A stretch of DNA of 64,000 nt from Mycobacterium alsense (lineage in GTDB: Bacteria > Actinomycetota > Actinomycetes > Mycobacteriales > Mycobacteriaceae), in contig NZ_MVHD01000008.1 in assembly GCF_002086635.1 (NCBI RefSeq), positions 62,001-126,000 on the forward strand, in the 5' to 3' direction. Positions within the stretch are counted from its first letter, which is position 1. Every line of letters starts with the position of its first letter. The position numbers and the translations under genes are program-made. Shown here one piece after another: positions 48,166 through 57,013 of this stretch. The notes below the pieces were generated by a model that saw only the letters and a program-made list of their open reading frames with translations, did not search any database and was not told where the DNA came from.

Positions 48166-49227
48166 TTACCGCATCGGCGGCCGGCCTGTGACCTTTCCTA
48201 TCGCCGACAGCACCGCCACCGTCGACGCGCGGTTGCCCACGGTGATCCGGGTGCCGCCGTCCGCATAGTGGCGGACCTGCAGCCCGCAGCTGTCGAACAC
48301 CTCACGCCACGGGCGACCCTGCCGACCCCTCGGAGGCAGGTACGTGAAGTTCGCATGGGCGTCGGTGGTGTAGATCCCCAACGCGCTCAGCCGCATCCGC
48401 AGGTAGTGGCGTTCGGCATTGATCGACTGGATCCGTTGCTGCAGTTGGTCTTCGGCCTGGTAAGAGGCCGTCACCGCGAGCAACCCGGTGAGCGCCACGC
48501 CGAACGGCAGCTGCTGGGACCACAACGGCCCGGCCAGTTCCGGTGACGCCAGCGCGTAGCCGATCCGCAGGCCCGCCAACCCGTAGGCCTTGGAAAACGT
48601 CCGCAGCACCACCACGTTGGGAAAGCGGGCGAGCAGCGCGGGGACGTCGATCCGGTGCTCGGGCGCGGCGAACTCGATGTAGGCCTCGTCGAGCAGCACG
48701 ACGGTGTCGCGCGGCACGGCGGCGAAAAAGCGCATCAGCTCGGCCGCGGGCTCCAGCGTGCCGGTCGGGTTGTGCGGCCGGCACACCACCACGACCTTGG
48801 CGCCGGCCGCGGCGCCGGCCAGCCCGTCGAGGTCGTTGTGCCCGTCCCCGTCGAGGGGAACGGTCAGTGCGTTCAGGCGCGCCATCTTCGCGATGATCGG
48901 GTAGCCGTCGAACGTCGGCGCGGCCATCGCGACGGCGTCCCCCGGGGCGGTCAGCGCGTGCAGGGCCTGCAACGCCACCCCCGTGGCGCCGGCGCCCAGC
49001 ACCACCTGTCGAGCGGGCAGCCCGACGCGGCAGGCGATCACGCCCCGCAGCCGTTCGGGCAGGAACTCCGGATACCGGTTGATCGCGTGCACGGAGCGGA
49101 TCAGCGCGGACCGCACCGCGGGCAGCGGCGGGAACGGATTCTCGTTGAGCGACAACGCAAGCGGGTCGATGGCCGTGGGGCAGGCGTCGTCGGCCTCGGC
49201 GGCGAGGGTGCCGCGGACGAGTTGCAT
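48166..49227 (-). CDS. PLP aminotransferase, HisC/Pat-like
   Basis: This fold-type I aminotransferase of 353 residues has LSLNENPFPP at the start, CRPHNPTGT, LDEAYIEFA, the PLP lysine K213 in TFSKAYGLAGLRIG and TVGNRAS near the end. The size equals that of mycobacterial Pat. The natural substrate may be an aromatic or imidazole keto acid, but here the gene is locked into a biosynthetic-looking operon. ATG shares one base with the KAS III-like stop (TGATG), so the two are coupled. Confidence 0.9.
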   Translation of the reverse strand: MQLVRGTLAAEADDACPTAIDPLALSLNENPFPPLPAVRSALIRSVHAINRYPEFLPERLRGVIACRVGLPARQVVLGAGATGVALQALHALTAPGDAVAMAAPTFDGYPIIAKMARLNALTVPLDGDGHNDLDGLAGAAAGAKVVVVCRPHNPTGTLEPAAELMRFFAAVPRDTVVLLDEAYIEFAAPEHRIDVPALLARFPNVVVLRTFSKAYGLAGLRIGYALASPELAGPLWSQQLPFGVALTGLLAVTASYQAEDQLQQRIQSINAERHYLRMRLSALGIYTTDAHANFTYLPPRGRQGRPWREVFDSCGLQVRHYADGGTRITVGNRASTVAVLSAIGKVTGRPPMR

Positions 49228-50246
49228 CAGGCCCGCCCGCCCCAGCGCACCGCCGCCGCGCCGGCGAAGTCGCCGGCGTGGGCGAACCCCGCCATCATGA
49301 TCACGTCGCCGGCGCGCACCTGGCCGCCGGAAAGCGCACGGTCCAGGTTGATCGGGATCCCGGCCCCGAACAGGTTGCCGCACTCGTCGAAGGTGTCGAC
49401 GTGTCTCGATTTCGGCAGCTCGAGCGCGTCACGCCAGTTACGCAAAAACACGCGGTTGGGCTGGTTGGTGACGAACAGGTCGATGTCCTTGGGGGACAAG
49501 TCGATTCGGTCGCACACCGCCAGCGCCACCTCGGGCACCTGCCGGTTGCCGCGGGCCAGCACCTTGGTGATCTTGCTCTCGGTGAAGCCGATGCACAGCT
49601 CACCGGTACCGGGCTCCCACCACTTGCGCGGCGGGTCGGGGGACAGCGTCATCTCGCCGTGGTATTCGCCGTAGGTGCGGCACTCAACATCGAGTATGGG
49701 TGATCGGTCGCCCAGGGTGACCAGGCCCACCGCCGCGCCGTCGCCGGGCACCGCGGCCTGCGCCTTGCGGCGCACTCCGGGTTGGTCGAAGACCTGACCG
49801 GCGGCGTTTTGCGCGACGGCGATCAGCGCGGTGCGGCCTTCCCCGGACGACAGCAGCTTGCGGGCGATGTTGAGCGCCAACACGAAAACCGCGCACCCCC
49901 CGTTGTGCAGATCGAGAACCCAGGACGGCCGCATGCCCAGCCGGTGCGCGACCCCCCCGCCCGCGCCGTAGAACGGTAGGTCGGGCGCCTGGGTGTGGGT
50001 GATCAGCACGTCCGCGCCGGCGACGACGTCTTCGCCGTGGCGCTCGATGAGGCCCCGCGCCGCGCGTTCGATCATGTCGACGGCGGTTTCGTCCGCGCCG
50101 ACGTGATGGCGGAAGCGGGGCGCGCGGAACATGAGATTGTCGCGCAGGTCGTCGGATTCGGCGAATTGCGCGTAGTAGTCTGCGCCGATCGGCTCACCGG
50201 GCAGGTAGGTCGCGACGTCGATCAGGCTGACGCTTTGCTGGCTCAT
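49227..50246 (-). CDS. KAS III-like thiolase-fold enzyme with altered triad
   Basis: The 339-residue protein is of the FabH/3-oxoacyl-ACP synthase III type. The nucleophile Cys118 is in LHNGGCAVFVLALN. The FabH catalytic His motif HQAN reads TNQPN, so Asn261 replaces His. The second catalytic Asn291 in CGNLFGAGIPINLD is kept. Loss of His disfavours decarboxylative condensation and points to acyl transfer or a non-standard reaction. The stop is coupled to the aminotransferase, and the start lies 7 bp after the SRPBCC gene. Confidence 0.85.
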   Translation of the reverse strand: MSQQSVSLIDVATYLPGEPIGADYYAQFAESDDLRDNLMFRAPRFRHHVGADETAVDMIERAARGLIERHGEDVVAGADVLITHTQAPDLPFYGAGGGVAHRLGMRPSWVLDLHNGGCAVFVLALNIARKLLSSGEGRTALIAVAQNAAGQVFDQPGVRRKAQAAVPGDGAAVGLVTLGDRSPILDVECRTYGEYHGEMTLSPDPPRKWWEPGTGELCIGFTESKITKVLARGNRQVPEVALAVCDRIDLSPKDIDLFVTNQPNRVFLRNWRDALELPKSRHVDTFDECGNLFGAGIPINLDRALSGGQVRAGDVIMMAGFAHAGDFAGAAAVRWGGRA

Positions 50247-50253
50247 GGTCGGC

Positions 50254-50898
50254 TCATCTCATCCACTTCGGGGTCACCGGGAGCCCGTTGCGGTGCCGGT
50301 ACTCGGCGATGGCCTTGAGGTTCTGCATCTCCAGCAGGTGCCCGGCGCCGAACATGTCCCAGAAGTCGCCGACCCACACCGGGCGTTCGGCCGGCGCGGT
50401 CTCCGGGTACGGGTTGTGGTCGTAGAACGGGTGATGGCAATTGGTCCACAGCACAACGGAACCCGGCTTGTCGAGGACCACCTGTGCGTCGACGACCCGC
50501 ATCAAATAGATCATCCACAGGTGCTTGCCCTGGTCCCACGCGCAGTGGTAGTCGACGGTGCGCGCCTGTTCGTTGGCGACGGTCCGGGTGTAGATCTTGG
50601 TCTCCGAACCGAGCCGGTCGTGGGCCAGCCACAGCCCGGGCTCGTCGGTGGGCGTGAAGCCGCGCAGGCTGTACGTCCACTCCTCGAGGCTGCGGGTGTC
50701 GGCCATGTATTCGTACAACTCGTCGGGCGGACAATCGACGTACTCGTTGACGGTGCAGTATTCCCCGAACACCTGGTCGTGCGGGTACACCGAGCGCATC
50801 ATGTCCATGATGATCGGGGTGGCCTTCTCCCGGGGGCTGGTTTCGATGCGGGTCACGCCGTCGATGTCCGGGATATCCTCAAGCGCTGGCAGCGACAT
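50254..50898 (-). CDS. SRPBCC/START-like hydrophobic-ligand protein
   Basis: The 214-residue protein shows the helix-grip pattern, with TVNEYVDCPPDELYEYMADT, LEEWTYSLRGF and WDQGKHLWMIYLMRV. SRPBCC members bind or cyclise aromatic and polyketide intermediates or act as lipid carriers. No catalytic residue is certain. It overlaps the thiamine-enzyme gene upstream by 20 bp and is 7 bp before the KAS III-like gene, so it belongs to the same pathway. Confidence 0.8.
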   Translation of the reverse strand: MSLPALEDIPDIDGVTRIETSPREKATPIIMDMMRSVYPHDQVFGEYCTVNEYVDCPPDELYEYMADTRSLEEWTYSLRGFTPTDEPGLWLAHDRLGSETKIYTRTVANEQARTVDYHCAWDQGKHLWMIYLMRVVDAQVVLDKPGSVVLWTNCHHPFYDHNPYPETAPAERPVWVGDFWDMFGAGHLLEMQNLKAIAEYRHRNGLPVTPKWMR

Positions 50899-52633
50899 CG
50901 GTCCGGTTCTCCTTTACCCTCGAAATCTCCTGTGATACGGCATTGTTGGCCGCCGGCCTGCCGAGGAACGGCGCGAACGGCGGGACCTCGTCGGCGGCGC
51001 ATTCGACGGCGACGACGGCCGGCCCGTCGACGCGCAGCGCGGCGCGCATCGCCGCGGCCAGGCCGTCGAGGTCGGCGACGTCGAGAGACGTCAGCCCCGG
51101 GAACATCGCCGCCACCCCGGCGCCCAGCCGGCTGGGCCGAAATCGGTTGTAGCTGTAGAGATCGTCGTAGAACAGCTGCTCGCGCGTCACACACATGGCG
51201 TGGGCGTTGTTGTTGAACAGCACGAACGTCACCGGCAGCCGGTACTGCACCGCAGTGTGTATCTCCATGCCGTGCATGAAAAATGCGCCGTCCCCGGCGA
51301 TCACCACGGTGCGCCCGCGGGGACGGCCGCTGTTCGCGCGCCCGAAGGCCATCCCGATGCCGGCGCCGAAGCTGTAGCCCATGCCGCCCATCCCCAGCGC
51401 CACCGCGAACCTGCCGCCCCGCCGCGCGGGCAGGTAGTGGATCGCGGCCGCCCCGGTGTTGCCGGCGTCGACGACGATGTCCGCGCCGTCGGGCACGCAG
51501 CCGTCCAGCACCGCCAGGGCGTCCCGATAGCGCACACCGGGGCCCGCGCACGGCGGCGGCGACAACTCGGTGCGCAGCACCACGTTGGGCACCCGCACGC
51601 CGGTCGCCCGGCCGGGTCCGGACAGCGCCTGGGTCAGCATGCGCAGCGAGCCGCGCAGGTCGTCGGTGTGCACGTGGGTGCAGGAAACGTACGGCGCCGC
51701 CGAGCCGATCGACACCGTGCGGACCGCGGTCAGCGCGTCGTCCAGCCCGGTGCGCGCGGTGACCGGCAGCCGGGTGCCGACCACCAGGCAGACGGCGCTG
51801 GCGGCCACCGCCTCGGCCACACCCGGGTGGCCCATGACGCCGGTCACCCCGAGCGCCGACGACGACCCGAGACCCGGTGTGCCGGCGACGTCCTTGGCGT
51901 CGGGCACCGTCGCCACCCGCGCCCGCAGCACCGCCCGCAGCGCTTCGAGCTCGGCGCGGGCGTCGTCGCGGGCCACCTGCTCGCCGACGATGATCGTGAC
52001 CGGTCCGTCCGCGTTGCGCAGGACGGCGGCCAGCGGCAGCGGGTTGCCGATGGGCCGCAGGTCGTGCGCGGTGCTGCCGTTGCGCGCGTAGTCCGTGTAA
52101 CCCTGCTGAATGTCCTTGGGCAGCAACAACACCGCCGGGCCACCGGTGCGCGCCGCGGCGATCGCCCTCGACAGCGCCGGCGCGGCGTCCGCCGGGCTGA
52201 GCACCCGCTCGCACGACACCGACACCGCCGAGAACACCGCGCTCGCGTCGAGCGCTCCGTTGGCGCCGCTGGTGTCCTGGAAGCTGCCCCGGCCGTCCAT
52301 GGTGGTGGGCGTCTGGCCGACGAGGGCCAGCAGCGGGACCCGGCTCGCCAGCGACTCCCCAAGGGCCGCTACGAGATTCAGCGCCCCGCCGCCGGAGGTC
52401 GCCGCGACGACACCGAGCCCGGACCCCAGCCCGGCCCCGCTGCGGCTGTACCCGTCGGCCATGGTGGCGGCGGAGAATTCGTGCTTTGCCAGCACCGCGG
52501 TGATGTCGGAGCGGAAGTGCGCGGCGTCGAACAGATCCTCGATGTTGGCGCCGTCGACGCCGAAGATGTGGTCGATGCCGACCGACGCGAGGCGTTCGAC
52601 GACGTGGTCGACCACCCGCTGCTTCCTGGGCAT
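50879..52633 (-). CDS. thiamine-diphosphate enzyme of the acetolactate synthase/decarboxylase family
   Basis: The 584-residue protein has the three domains of this family. Glu52 in LAKHEFSAATMADGYSRSG is the cofactor-activating Glu. The TPP/Mg motif is VIAGDGAFFMHGMEIHTAVQ then FVLFNNNAHAM. Candidate reactions are decarboxylation of a 2-keto acid or carboligation to an acyloin; the true substrate is unknown. The ATG at 52633 has no Shine-Dalgarno but lies 6 nt after an ECF-type -10, so the mRNA may be leaderless. GTG at 52615 with AGGAAG upstream is an alternative start. Confidence 0.88.
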   Translation of the reverse strand: MPRKQRVVDHVVERLASVGIDHIFGVDGANIEDLFDAAHFRSDITAVLAKHEFSAATMADGYSRSGAGLGSGLGVVAATSGGGALNLVAALGESLASRVPLLALVGQTPTTMDGRGSFQDTSGANGALDASAVFSAVSVSCERVLSPADAAPALSRAIAAARTGGPAVLLLPKDIQQGYTDYARNGSTAHDLRPIGNPLPLAAVLRNADGPVTIIVGEQVARDDARAELEALRAVLRARVATVPDAKDVAGTPGLGSSSALGVTGVMGHPGVAEAVAASAVCLVVGTRLPVTARTGLDDALTAVRTVSIGSAAPYVSCTHVHTDDLRGSLRMLTQALSGPGRATGVRVPNVVLRTELSPPPCAGPGVRYRDALAVLDGCVPDGADIVVDAGNTGAAAIHYLPARRGGRFAVALGMGGMGYSFGAGIGMAFGRANSGRPRGRTVVIAGDGAFFMHGMEIHTAVQYRLPVTFVLFNNNAHAMCVTREQLFYDDLYSYNRFRPSRLGAGVAAMFPGLTSLDVADLDGLAAAMRAALRVDGPAVVAVECAADEVPPFAPFLGRPAANNAVSQEISRVKENRTDVAASA

Positions 52634-52639
52634 GCCAGT

Positions 52640-52667
52640 AACACGACGCCCGGCTGCCGGCAGTTCA
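52640..52667 (-). promoter_or_regulatory. candidate SigL promoter of the thiamine-enzyme operon
   Basis: TGAACT (52662-52667), a 16-nt spacer and CGTGTT (52640-52645) read on the minus strand, 6 nt before the ATG. This is the same pattern and spacing as the site upstream of sigL. A perfect palindrome CTGCCGGCAG (52654-52663) overlaps the -35. Confidence 0.6.
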
Positions 52668-52681
52668 CCGGGAGTTGGGTT

Positions 52682-53452
52682 TTACAGCGAACGCTGCAGC
52701 AACACCTGGCCGCTATCAGCGGAAACCACTTGCACGGCCGCGATCTGGTCGACCGGCGTGGAGATGCTGCCCGCGGGCGTGGCGGTGTGGCCGGGTTCGG
52801 CCACCCACGTCGCCAGCCGGGTCTGGCTGCCGTCGCGACCGACCACCACCATCGCCAGCGTGTCGTGGTGGGCGTACAGCGGCGCCAGGCAGACGCACTT
52901 GAGGTTGATCGACGTCCCCCAGTGCTGGCCGCTCACCTGCACCGTCGAGGTCAGCAGCGTGGTACCGACCTGCGCCATCGGCTGGGCGGCCACGGTCGCC
53001 TGGTGCGCGGGCGCCGCGGTGTAGCCCTGCACGCCGACGAGCACGCCGACCCCCAGCACCGCGGCCGCGGCCGTCGAGGCCACCCAGGTCACCACCCGGT
53101 TGCGGCGCCGGCGCCAGCGCACCGCCGCCTGCAGCGACGGCAACAGCTGTGGCGACATCTCCGGCGTGGCAGCCGGACCGCGGCCGGGCTCGTCCATCGC
53201 GGCCACTTCGCCATGGTCGAGCCGCGAAAGCAACGCCGGCACACCGCTCAGGTCGGCGACGGCCGCCCGGCATGCCGCGCACCCGGCCATGTGCGCCTCG
53301 AATTCGCGGCGGTCGGAGGCCGACAGCGACCCCAACACGTATGCGGCATCCCACATCGCGTAGCGGTGGTCGTCCCCCGTAGTCAAACCCAGCACCTCGT
53401 TGTGTGAGCGATCGTCACCGGGCGGGCCGATGCCTCGTAGCGGCGTCCTCAT
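52682..53452 (-). CDS. rslA: RslA, membrane anti-sigma factor of SigL
   Basis: RslA holds SigL inactive until a redox signal releases zinc. The cytoplasmic zinc-binding anti-sigma motif is H54-x3-C58-x2-C61 in FEAHMAGCAACR. A single membrane segment spans about residues 119-143 (VTWVASTAAAAVLGVGVLVG). The outer domain has a C-x-C pair (C186, C188) in NLKCVCLAP. ATG at 53452 has GGAG nine nt upstream; an ATG nine bases earlier overlaps that site and is less likely. The gene is 79 bp after sigL. Confidence 0.95.
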   Translation of the reverse strand: MRTPLRGIGPPGDDRSHNEVLGLTTGDDHRYAMWDAAYVLGSLSASDRREFEAHMAGCAACRAAVADLSGVPALLSRLDHGEVAAMDEPGRGPAATPEMSPQLLPSLQAAVRWRRRRNRVVTWVASTAAAAVLGVGVLVGVQGYTAAPAHQATVAAQPMAQVGTTLLTSTVQVSGQHWGTSINLKCVCLAPLYAHHDTLAMVVVGRDGSQTRLATWVAEPGHTATPAGSISTPVDQIAAVQVVSADSGQVLLQRSL

Positions 53453-53532
53453 CTCGTCCATCTCCTGTCACCCCTCAAGTATTCGGAGCCCGTGACCGGC
53501 CGGATGGGGCACCCGTCTGTACCCTCGCGCCG

Positions 53533-54078
53533 TCATCGGGTGACTCCTAGTTCCTGCAGAGTGAGTCGCAACGCCCGCACGGCATAGTGTAGTCGCGACT
53601 TCACCGTCCCCTCGGCGATCTGCAGGTCGCCGGCAATCTGCGCGGTCGTCCAGCCACGGTAGTAGGACCGCTCGATCACGGCCCGGTGCTCGGCGGACAG
53701 CTGCACCATGGCCTCGGCGATCAGCAGCCGGTCCAGCGCCGCGTTCACCTCGTCCGGCGTCGACAGCTCGGGCGCCCCGGCCTCGTCCAGCGAACCGACC
53801 ACGTTGCGGTGCCTCGCGCTGCGCCGGTCGTCGATGATCATGTTGCGGGCGACGGTGAACAGCCAGGCCCGCGCCGAGCGTTCGGTGTCGCCGATGACCT
53901 CCGGGTGCTGCCACGCGCGCAGCAGCGTCTCCTGCACCACGTCCTCGGCCTGGCTCGCGTCCCCCGTCAACCGCAGGGCATAGCGCCACAAAACCGCGGC
54001 GTGCTCGTCGTAGAGCGCCTTCATCAGCGCGGCTTCTACCGCCCTGGACGCGCCCCGAGTGCCGGCAACACGGACCAC
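53533..54078 (-). CDS. sigL: ECF RNA polymerase sigma factor SigL
   Basis: SigL is an extracytoplasmic-function sigma factor. The 181-residue protein has region 2 (LYDEHAAVLWRYALRLTGDA, AEDVVQETLLRAWQHPEV, ARAWLFTVARNMIIDDRRSA) and region 4 (VIERSYYRGWTTAQIAGDLQ then IAEGTVKSRLHYAVRALRL). GTG at 54078 has an almost perfect Shine-Dalgarno, GGAGGTGATC, at 54081-54090. An in-frame TTG at 54096 would include that Shine-Dalgarno and is rejected. It lies 55 bp after mapA and has its own promoter. Confidence 0.96.
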   Translation of the reverse strand: MVRVAGTRGASRAVEAALMKALYDEHAAVLWRYALRLTGDASQAEDVVQETLLRAWQHPEVIGDTERSARAWLFTVARNMIIDDRRSARHRNVVGSLDEAGAPELSTPDEVNAALDRLLIAEAMVQLSAEHRAVIERSYYRGWTTAQIAGDLQIAEGTVKSRLHYAVRALRLTLQELGVTR

Positions 54079-54098
54079 CCGATCACCTCCCGCCAATG

Positions 54099-54126
54099 GA
54101 CACGAGTCGAGTAGGTGTTCAGTTCA
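54099..54126 (-). promoter_or_regulatory. sigL: candidate autoregulatory SigL promoter of sigL-rslA
   Basis: TGAACT (54121-54126), a 16-nt spacer and CGTGTC (54099-54104) on the minus strand, between mapA and sigL. The GAAC/CGT core is typical of ECF promoters and close to the reported SigL consensus TGAACC...CGTgtc. Confidence 0.6.
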
Positions 54127-54133
54127 GGGCAGG

Positions 54134-54934
54134 TCAGGCCGACGTGAGGATGCGCGGCCCCGCGTCGGTCACCGCGACGGTGTGCTCCCAGTGCGCCGCG
54201 CGCGACCCATCGGCGGTGGTCACGGTCCATTCGTCGTCGAGCACCAGCGTTTTCCCGGTTCCCAGCGTGAGCATCGGCTCGATGGCCAGCACCGAGCCCG
54301 GCGCGAGCAGCGGACCCCGCCCGGGGGCGCCCTCGTTGGGCAGGAAAGGGTCCATGTGCATGTGCCGGCCGATCCCGTGGCCCCCGTAGCCCTCCACGAT
54401 CCCGAACGCACGTCCATAACGGGCCTCGGCGCCGCGGGTCCCCGTTTCGATGGCGTGCGCGACGTCGGTCAGCCGGTTACCCGGGACCATCGCCGCGATG
54501 CCGGCGTGCAGCGATTCCCTGGTCGCCTCGCACAGCGCATCGTCGGCCGCGTCGAGCGTCCCGACGCCGAACGTGACGGCGGCGTCGCCGTGCCAGCCGT
54601 CCAGCACCGCGCCGCAGTCGATGGACACCAGGTCGCCCGGCACCAGTACTTCCGCGGCGGACGGGATGCCGTGCACGACCCGGTCGTTGACCGACGCGCA
54701 GATCGACGCCGGATAGCCGTGATAGCCCAGGAACGACGGGACCGCCCCGGCTTCGCGGATCACCGACTCGGCGATCTCGTCGAGGCTCAACGTCGACGCC
54801 CCCGCGACCGCGGCCGCGCGGACGGCCTTGAGGGCGGCGGCCACCACGGCGCCGGCGGCCGCCATCGCGTCGAGCTCGCCGGGGCTGCGCTGCGGCACGA
54901 CCCTGCGACTCCGCAGCCGCGCCAGCGCGCTCAT
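54134..54934 (-). CDS. mapA: type I methionine aminopeptidase
   Basis: MapA removes N-terminal Met from new proteins. The 266-residue pita-bread protein has the metal ligands in [20 protein letters not shown] (two Asp), [12 protein letters not shown] (His), LAIEPMLT (Glu) and [10 protein letters not shown] (Glu), and the early [16 protein letters not shown] loop. The N-terminus lacks the Pro-rich extension of the MapB paralogue. It begins 2 bp after adk. Confidence 0.97.
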   Translation of the reverse strand: MSALARLRSRRVVPQRSPGELDAMAAAGAVVAAALKAVRAAAVAGASTLSLDEIAESVIREAGAVPSFLGYHGYPASICASVNDRVVHGIPSAAEVLVPGDLVSIDCGAVLDGWHGDAAVTFGVGTLDAADDALCEATRESLHAGIAAMVPGNRLTDVAHAIETGTRGAEARYGRAFGIVEGYGGHGIGRHMHMDPFLPNEGAPGRGPLLAPGSVLAIEPMLTLGTGKTLVLDDEWTVTTADGSRAAHWEHTVAVTDAGPRILTSA

Positions 54935-54936
54935 GA

Positions 54937-55494
54937 TTATTTGCCCAGCGCGTGCAGCGCGCGGGCGAACACCTCGTCCACGGTGCCGATCGCGTCGACG
55001 GTCTTCAATCCATCTTTCAACTGAGCCCGGTAGTACTCGAGCAGCGGCGCGGTCTCGTCGCGGTAGACCTTCATGCGATTGAGGATGACGTCGTCGGTGT
55101 CGTCGGCGCGGCCGCGGCCCTTGAGCCGTTGCAGCAATTCGTCCTGCGTCACGCGGAACTCGATCACCGCGTCGAGGTCGGTGCCCCGGCGTTGGAGCAT
55201 CGCGTGCAGCGCCTTGGCCTGCTCCAGGGAGCGCGGATAGCCATCCAGGATGAAGCCGTCGGCGGCGTCGGAATCGTTGAGCCGGTCGTCGACGAGCTGG
55301 TTGGTCAGCTCGGAGGGCACCAGGTCCCCTGCGTCCAGGTAGCGCTTTGCCTCCAGCCCGAGTTTCGTCCCGTTTTCGATGTTGTTGCGGAAGAGCTCCC
55401 CGGTGGAGATTTGCGGGATCCCGAGCTTTTCGGCGAGCTTTTGGGCCTGCGTCCCCTTGCCCGCCCCCGGCGGTCCAAGCAAAACGACTCTCAC
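54937..55494 (-). CDS. adk: adenylate kinase
   Basis: Adk interconverts AMP, ADP and ATP. The 185-residue protein has the P-loop [34 protein letters not shown], the short LID with [10 protein letters not shown] and RLKGRGR. This is the LID-short form typical of actinobacteria. Its GTG start overlaps the secY stop (GTGA). Confidence 0.97.
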   Translation of the reverse strand: MRVVLLGPPGAGKGTQAQKLAEKLGIPQISTGELFRNNIENGTKLGLEAKRYLDAGDLVPSELTNQLVDDRLNDSDAADGFILDGYPRSLEQAKALHAMLQRRGTDLDAVIEFRVTQDELLQRLKGRGRADDTDDVILNRMKVYRDETAPLLEYYRAQLKDGLKTVDAIGTVDEVFARALHALGK

Positions 55495-56816
55495 TTGAGG
55501 AATCCTTCGTAGTTGCGCTGCATGAGCTGGCTCTCGATTTGTTTGACCGTATCCAAACCGACGCCAATCATGATCAAAACCGCAGTACCCCCGAAGGGCA
55601 AATTCTGCACGGCCCCGCCGTTGCCGATCTGCAGGAAAAGATTGGGCAGCACCGAGATCGCGCCCAGATAGATCGAGCCCGGCAGCGTGATCCTGCTCAG
55701 CACGAAACGCAGATAGTCGGCGGTCGGCTTGCCCGGCCGAATCCCGGGTATGAAGCCGCCGAATTTCTTCATCTCATCGGCACGCTCGTCGGGGTTGAAC
55801 GTGATCGAGACGTAGAAGTACGTGAAGAAGATGATGAGGCCGAAATAAATGCCGATGTAGACGGGGTCACTCGGGTCGGACAGGTAGCTGCCGACGAACT
55901 TGTCCCACCAGCTGTTGCCCACGCCGCCGCTGCCGCTGCGCACCAGCTGGGTGATCAGGTGCGGGATATAGATCAGCGACGACGCGAAGATGACCGGGAT
56001 AACGCCGGCCTGGTTGACCTTCAGCGGCAGATACGTCGAGGTCCCGCCGTACATGCGCCGGCCCACCATCCGCTTGGCGTACTGCACCGGGATCCGGCGC
56101 TGGCCCTGCTCGACGAAGACGACGCCGACGATGATGATCAGCGCGGCGGCGCAGACCGCGGCGAAGATGACCCCGCCGCGGCTGTCCAGGATGGACTTGC
56201 CTTCGGCGGGGATGCGCGCCGCGATGCCGACGAAGATCAGCAGCGACATGCCGTTGCCGATGCCGCGTTCGGTGATCAGCTCACCCATCCACATCACCAG
56301 GGCGGCACCGCCCGTCATCACCAGCACGATGACGACCAGCGTGAAGATGCTCTGGTCGGCGATGATGTCCAGCGAGCAGCCCTGCAGCAGCCCGCCGTTG
56401 GCCGCCAGCGCCACGATGCTGGTGGCCTGCAGCACGGCCAGCGCGATGGCCAGGTAGCGGGTGTACTGGGTCATCTTGGACTGCCCAGCCTGGCCTTCCT
56501 TCCGCAACTCCTCGAACCGCGGGATGACGACGGTCAGCAGCTGCACGATGATGCTCGCGGTGATGTAGGGCATCACGCCGACGGCGAACACCGTGAGCTT
56601 GAGCAGCGCGCCGCCGGAGAACAGGTTGATCAGCGAATAGATCTGCCCGGCCTCGCCGCCGCTGGCTTCCTTGATGCACTGCTGGACGTTCGGATAGTTC
56701 ACACCCGGGGACGGCAGCGCGGCACCGACCCGGTACAGAACGACGATGCCAAGCGTGAAGAGGATCTTCCGTCTCAGGTCGACTGTCCGCAACGATGAGA
56801 TGAAAGCCGAAAGCAC
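55491..56816 (-). CDS. secY: SecY, core of the Sec protein translocon
   Basis: SecY is the channel through which Sec substrates cross or enter the membrane. The 441-residue protein has ten predicted membrane segments and the family marks [29 protein letters not shown], the basic cytoplasmic loop [20 protein letters not shown] and [14 protein letters not shown]. The GTG start has AGGAGG 4 nt upstream. adk and mapA follow with overlaps of a few bases. The 197-bp gap upstream holds its promoter and that of the methyltransferase. Confidence 0.97.
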   Translation of the reverse strand: MLSAFISSLRTVDLRRKILFTLGIVVLYRVGAALPSPGVNYPNVQQCIKEASGGEAGQIYSLINLFSGGALLKLTVFAVGVMPYITASIIVQLLTVVIPRFEELRKEGQAGQSKMTQYTRYLAIALAVLQATSIVALAANGGLLQGCSLDIIADQSIFTLVVIVLVMTGGAALVMWMGELITERGIGNGMSLLIFVGIAARIPAEGKSILDSRGGVIFAAVCAAALIIIVGVVFVEQGQRRIPVQYAKRMVGRRMYGGTSTYLPLKVNQAGVIPVIFASSLIYIPHLITQLVRSGSGGVGNSWWDKFVGSYLSDPSDPVYIGIYFGLIIFFTYFYVSITFNPDERADEMKKFGGFIPGIRPGKPTADYLRFVLSRITLPGSIYLGAISVLPNLFLQIGNGGAVQNLPFGGTAVLIMIGVGLDTVKQIESQLMQRNYEGFLK

Positions 56817-56965
56817 TCTTCCTCCTGCGTCCTGCGTCTCGCGCCTAACACCCGCAGGCCAGGACGGACGGCGCCGCGCGTCAAACCGTGTACGAGACTA
56901 ACAGCTGGACCGCGCGGCCCCGGTCAAGGCCCATCCAGGGACGGGACGCCGACCGCCGCGCGGCG

Positions 56966-56971
56966 TAGAGT
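56966..56971 (+). promoter_or_regulatory. candidate -10 element of the methyltransferase gene
   Basis: TAGAGT (TANNNT) lies 42 bp before the ATG at 57014. The leader would hold the Shine-Dalgarno GGGAG at 57003-57007. No clear -35 was found. Confidence 0.35.
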
Positions 56972-57013
56972 TCTGGTGACTCATTGCATTGGCTAAGTAA
57001 GTGGGAGCACCCC

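Noticed and set aside
53453-53461. Earlier ATG for rslA
   Set aside because: It overlaps the GGAG ribosome-binding site that serves the ATG at 53452.
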